Positions 13,517 through 14,982 of a stretch of DNA of 14,982 nt are shown one piece after another (position 1 is the stretch's first letter; each line of letters opens with the position of its first letter). Where the stretch lies: the NCBI GenBank assembly GCA_049582065.1, contig JBAUTF010000246.1, forward strand, positions 1 through 14,982, written 5' to 3'. The translations under genes were made by a program, and so were the position numbers. Source of the stretch: DATKSS01 sp049582065. Lineage in GTDB: Bacteria > Chloroflexota > Dormibacteria > Dormibacterales > Dormibacteraceae. A model generated the notes under the pieces. That model did not search any database and was not told the DNA's origin. It was given only the letters and a program-made list of their open reading frames with translations.

Positions 13517-14806
13517 GTGGTAATCATCCTGGTCGGCGGCCAGTGGGGCGACGAGGGCAAGGGGAAGGTCATCGACTATCTCGCCGAGAGGGCCGACATG
13601 GTCATCCGCTCCCAGGGCGGCAACAACGCAGGCCATACCGTCATCACCGAGCACGGCGAGTTCAAGTTCCAGCTGATCCCGTCGGGGATCCTCTACCCGC
13701 AGTGCACCTGCATCATCGGCAACGGGGTGGTCGTCGACCCGATCGTCCTGCTGCGCGAGATCTCGCAGCTGCGCGAGCGCGGCATCGAGCCTAAGAACCT
13801 CATCGTCAGCGAGCGCGCGCACATGGTCATGCGATATCACCCGCTGTTCGATCAGCTCGAGGAGGACGCGCGTGGCGATGACCGCCTGGGCACGACCTGG
13901 CGCGGCATCGGTCCCGCTTACTCGGACAAGATCCGACGGATCGGATTTCGCGTCGGCGACCTGCAGAAGGAAGCCTTCATGCGCAAGAAGCTCGCGTTCG
14001 TCGTCGGCCAGGTCAAAAACCCCATCCTCACCAAGCTCTACGGCAGAGAGCCGTACGACTGGTCGAGCATGCTCGAGGAGTACATGGGCTATGCCAGGCA
14101 GCTCGATCCCTACATCAAGGACACGTTCCCATTGATCCAGGACGCACTGGACCGCAACGCCAACATCCTGCTCGAGGGCGCGCAGGCGACCATGCTCGAC
14201 CTTGACTTCGGCACCTACCCATACGTCACAAGCTCCAACCCGACCGCTGGTGGCGCGCTGACCGGCAGTGGGATCCCTCCCACCAGGGTCGATCTGACCA
14301 TCGGCGTCTTCAAGGCTTACACGTCACGCGTCGGCTACGGGCCGTTTCCATCGGAGCTGCTCAACGAGGTGGGGGACCAGATCCGCGAGCGAGGCCACGA
14401 GTTCGGGACGGTCACCGGCCGGGCGCGCCGCATCGGCTGGTTCGACGCCGCGGTCGCCCGCTACGCCGCTCGCATCAACGGCGTCGGCTGCGCTGCGCTC
14501 ATGCGCCTGGACATCCTCGACGATCAGCCGCTGCTGAAGATCTGCACCGGGTACAAGTTCCGCGGCAGCCGCTACGAACACCCCCTCGCCAACATCTCGC
14601 ATTACAAGCACTGCGACCCGATCTACGAGGACATGCCCGGCTGGGAGACGGAGATCGGCGGAGCGCGCTGCTGGGAGGACCTGCCCCAGCGCTGCCGCGA
14701 CTACATCGACCGCGTCGGCGAGCTGATGGGGGTCAAAGTCGAGCTGGTGGGGACCGGGCCGCGCCGAGACCAGTTCGTGACGCGGGGCCGCAAGCTCTTC
14801 GACTGA
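13517..14806 (+). CDS. purA: Adenylosuccinate synthetase
   Basis: PurA joins IMP and aspartate with GTP to form adenylosuccinate, the first step from IMP to AMP. The 429-residue product is full length (E. coli 432). The phosphate-binding loop is GQWGDEGKGK with GDEGKGK at 11-17 and the catalytic Asp12; His40 stands in GGNNAGHT, its usual place. Further signatures: ERAHMVMRYHPLFDQLEE, GTTWRGIGPAYSDK, LLEGAQATMLDLDFGTYPYVTSSN (here split by reading) and VTGRARRIGWFDAAVARYA. The start is GTG at 13517, giving the canonical short N-terminus; no Shine-Dalgarno is visible. It follows dnaB after 113 bases that hold the two-hairpin module, so it may have its own transcript or be controlled through that leader. 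Confidence 0.95.
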   Translation: MVIILVGGQWGDEGKGKVIDYLAERADMVIRSQGGNNAGHTVITEHGEFKFQLIPSGILYPQCTCIIGNGVVVDPIVLLREISQLRERGIEPKNLIVSERAHMVMRYHPLFDQLEEDARGDDRLGTTWRGIGPAYSDKIRRIGFRVGDLQKEAFMRKKLAFVVGQVKNPILTKLYGREPYDWSSMLEEYMGYARQLDPYIKDTFPLIQDALDRNANILLEGAQATMLDLDFGTYPYVTSSNPTAGGALTGSGIPPTRVDLTIGVFKAYTSRVGYGPFPSELLNEVGDQIRERGHEFGTVTGRARRIGWFDAAVARYAARINGVGCAALMRLDILDDQPLLKICTGYKFRGSRYEHPLANISHYKHCDPIYEDMPGWETEIGGARCWEDLPQRCRDYIDRVGELMGVKVELVGTGPRRDQFVTRGRKLFD

Positions 14807-14867
14807 CCGCGCGTGAAGGTAGAACCGCCCCCTGTCACCGAGCTCAGCTGGCCCCAGGTGCACGCGT

Positions 14868-14982
14868 TTGAACGAGACTCAGCTCGCGCGTGGGACGCTC
14901 TTGACGACCCTCAAGTGGGCCTCGCGCTGGGCCAGCCGGCGGTTGCGCTTCCAGCGCTCCATCGAGCTCGAGGCGGCCCACA
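14868..14982 (+). CDS. 5' end of an unrecognised gene (cut by the window edge)
   Basis: From TTG 14868 the frame stays open to the edge (38 codons) and 36 of 38 codons end in G or C, as in the confirmed genes. The alternative GTG at 14812 opens a frame with much poorer third-position bias. The visible peptide starts MNETQLARGTLLTTLKWASR and is basic (RRLRF) with a following acidic patch (IELE). No family is recognised. The 61 bases between purA and this start show no clear promoter or Shine-Dalgarno. Confidence 0.45.
   Translation, partial: MNETQLARGTLLTTLKWASRWASRRLRFQRSIELEAAH

Noticed and set aside
14812..14982. GTG 14812 frame as the start of the last gene
   Set aside because: Third-position G/C is clearly lower than in the frame from TTG 14868, so it looks like the shadow.
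1..14982. CRISPR array, insertion sequence, prophage or defence genes
   Set aside because: No spaced direct repeats, no transposase or integrase motifs and no toxin-antitoxin or nuclease signatures were found; the gene content is mainly chromosomal housekeeping.

Overview
The window is a compact, high-GC chromosomal segment with housekeeping genes on the + strand and one two-gene block on the - strand. Features that point to a GC-rich Terrabacteria-type soil bacterium (Chloroflexota, 'Candidatus Dormibacterota' or Actinomycetota-like) are the strong G/C third-position bias, many GTG/TTG starts with little Shine-Dalgarno sequence, terminator-like hairpins without U-tracts, a bactofilin, and a selB. 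This taxonomic guess is inference from style, not a database match.

Layout. (1) 1-1653: 3' part of selB, the selenocysteine elongation factor, cut by the left edge; the host probably makes selenoproteins. (2) 1757-4911: metF, then a ROK-family sugar kinase overlapping a tRNA CCA-nucleotidyltransferase gene whose first catalytic aspartate reads as Asn. (3) 5036-6050: a bactofilin overlapping a small gene for a Lys/Pro/Ala-rich protein of unknown function. (4) 6080-7881: class II fructose-1,6-bisphosphatase (glpX) and an unrecognised protein that seems to start at a CTG overlapping the glpX stop. (5) 7888-11089, minus strand: an MFS transporter of the GPH/SLC45-like type and, downstream of it, a fatty-acid-type acyl-CoA ligase with its own strong ribosome binding site and a promoter/operator candidate. 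(6) 11144-14806: a DUF1232-like small membrane protein, rplI, dnaB and purA, followed by the start of another gene at the right edge. The classical rpsF-ssb-rpsR genes are not directly upstream of rplI here.

The most notable non-coding signal is a two-hairpin module that occurs twice: after selB/before metF (about 1658-1742) and after dnaB/before purA (about 13403-13504). Both copies start with ATGAGAGG(G/A)AACC, fold back on GGTT(T)CCTC, carry a second G+C hairpin around a 9-mer that is inverted between the copies, and end with GGATTGGT shortly before the next start codon. The simplest reading is a dispersed U-less tandem terminator; because both copies lie in front of a folate/purine gene, a shared cis-regulatory RNA is worth testing. 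No CRISPR array, transposase, integrase, rRNA or tRNA was seen.
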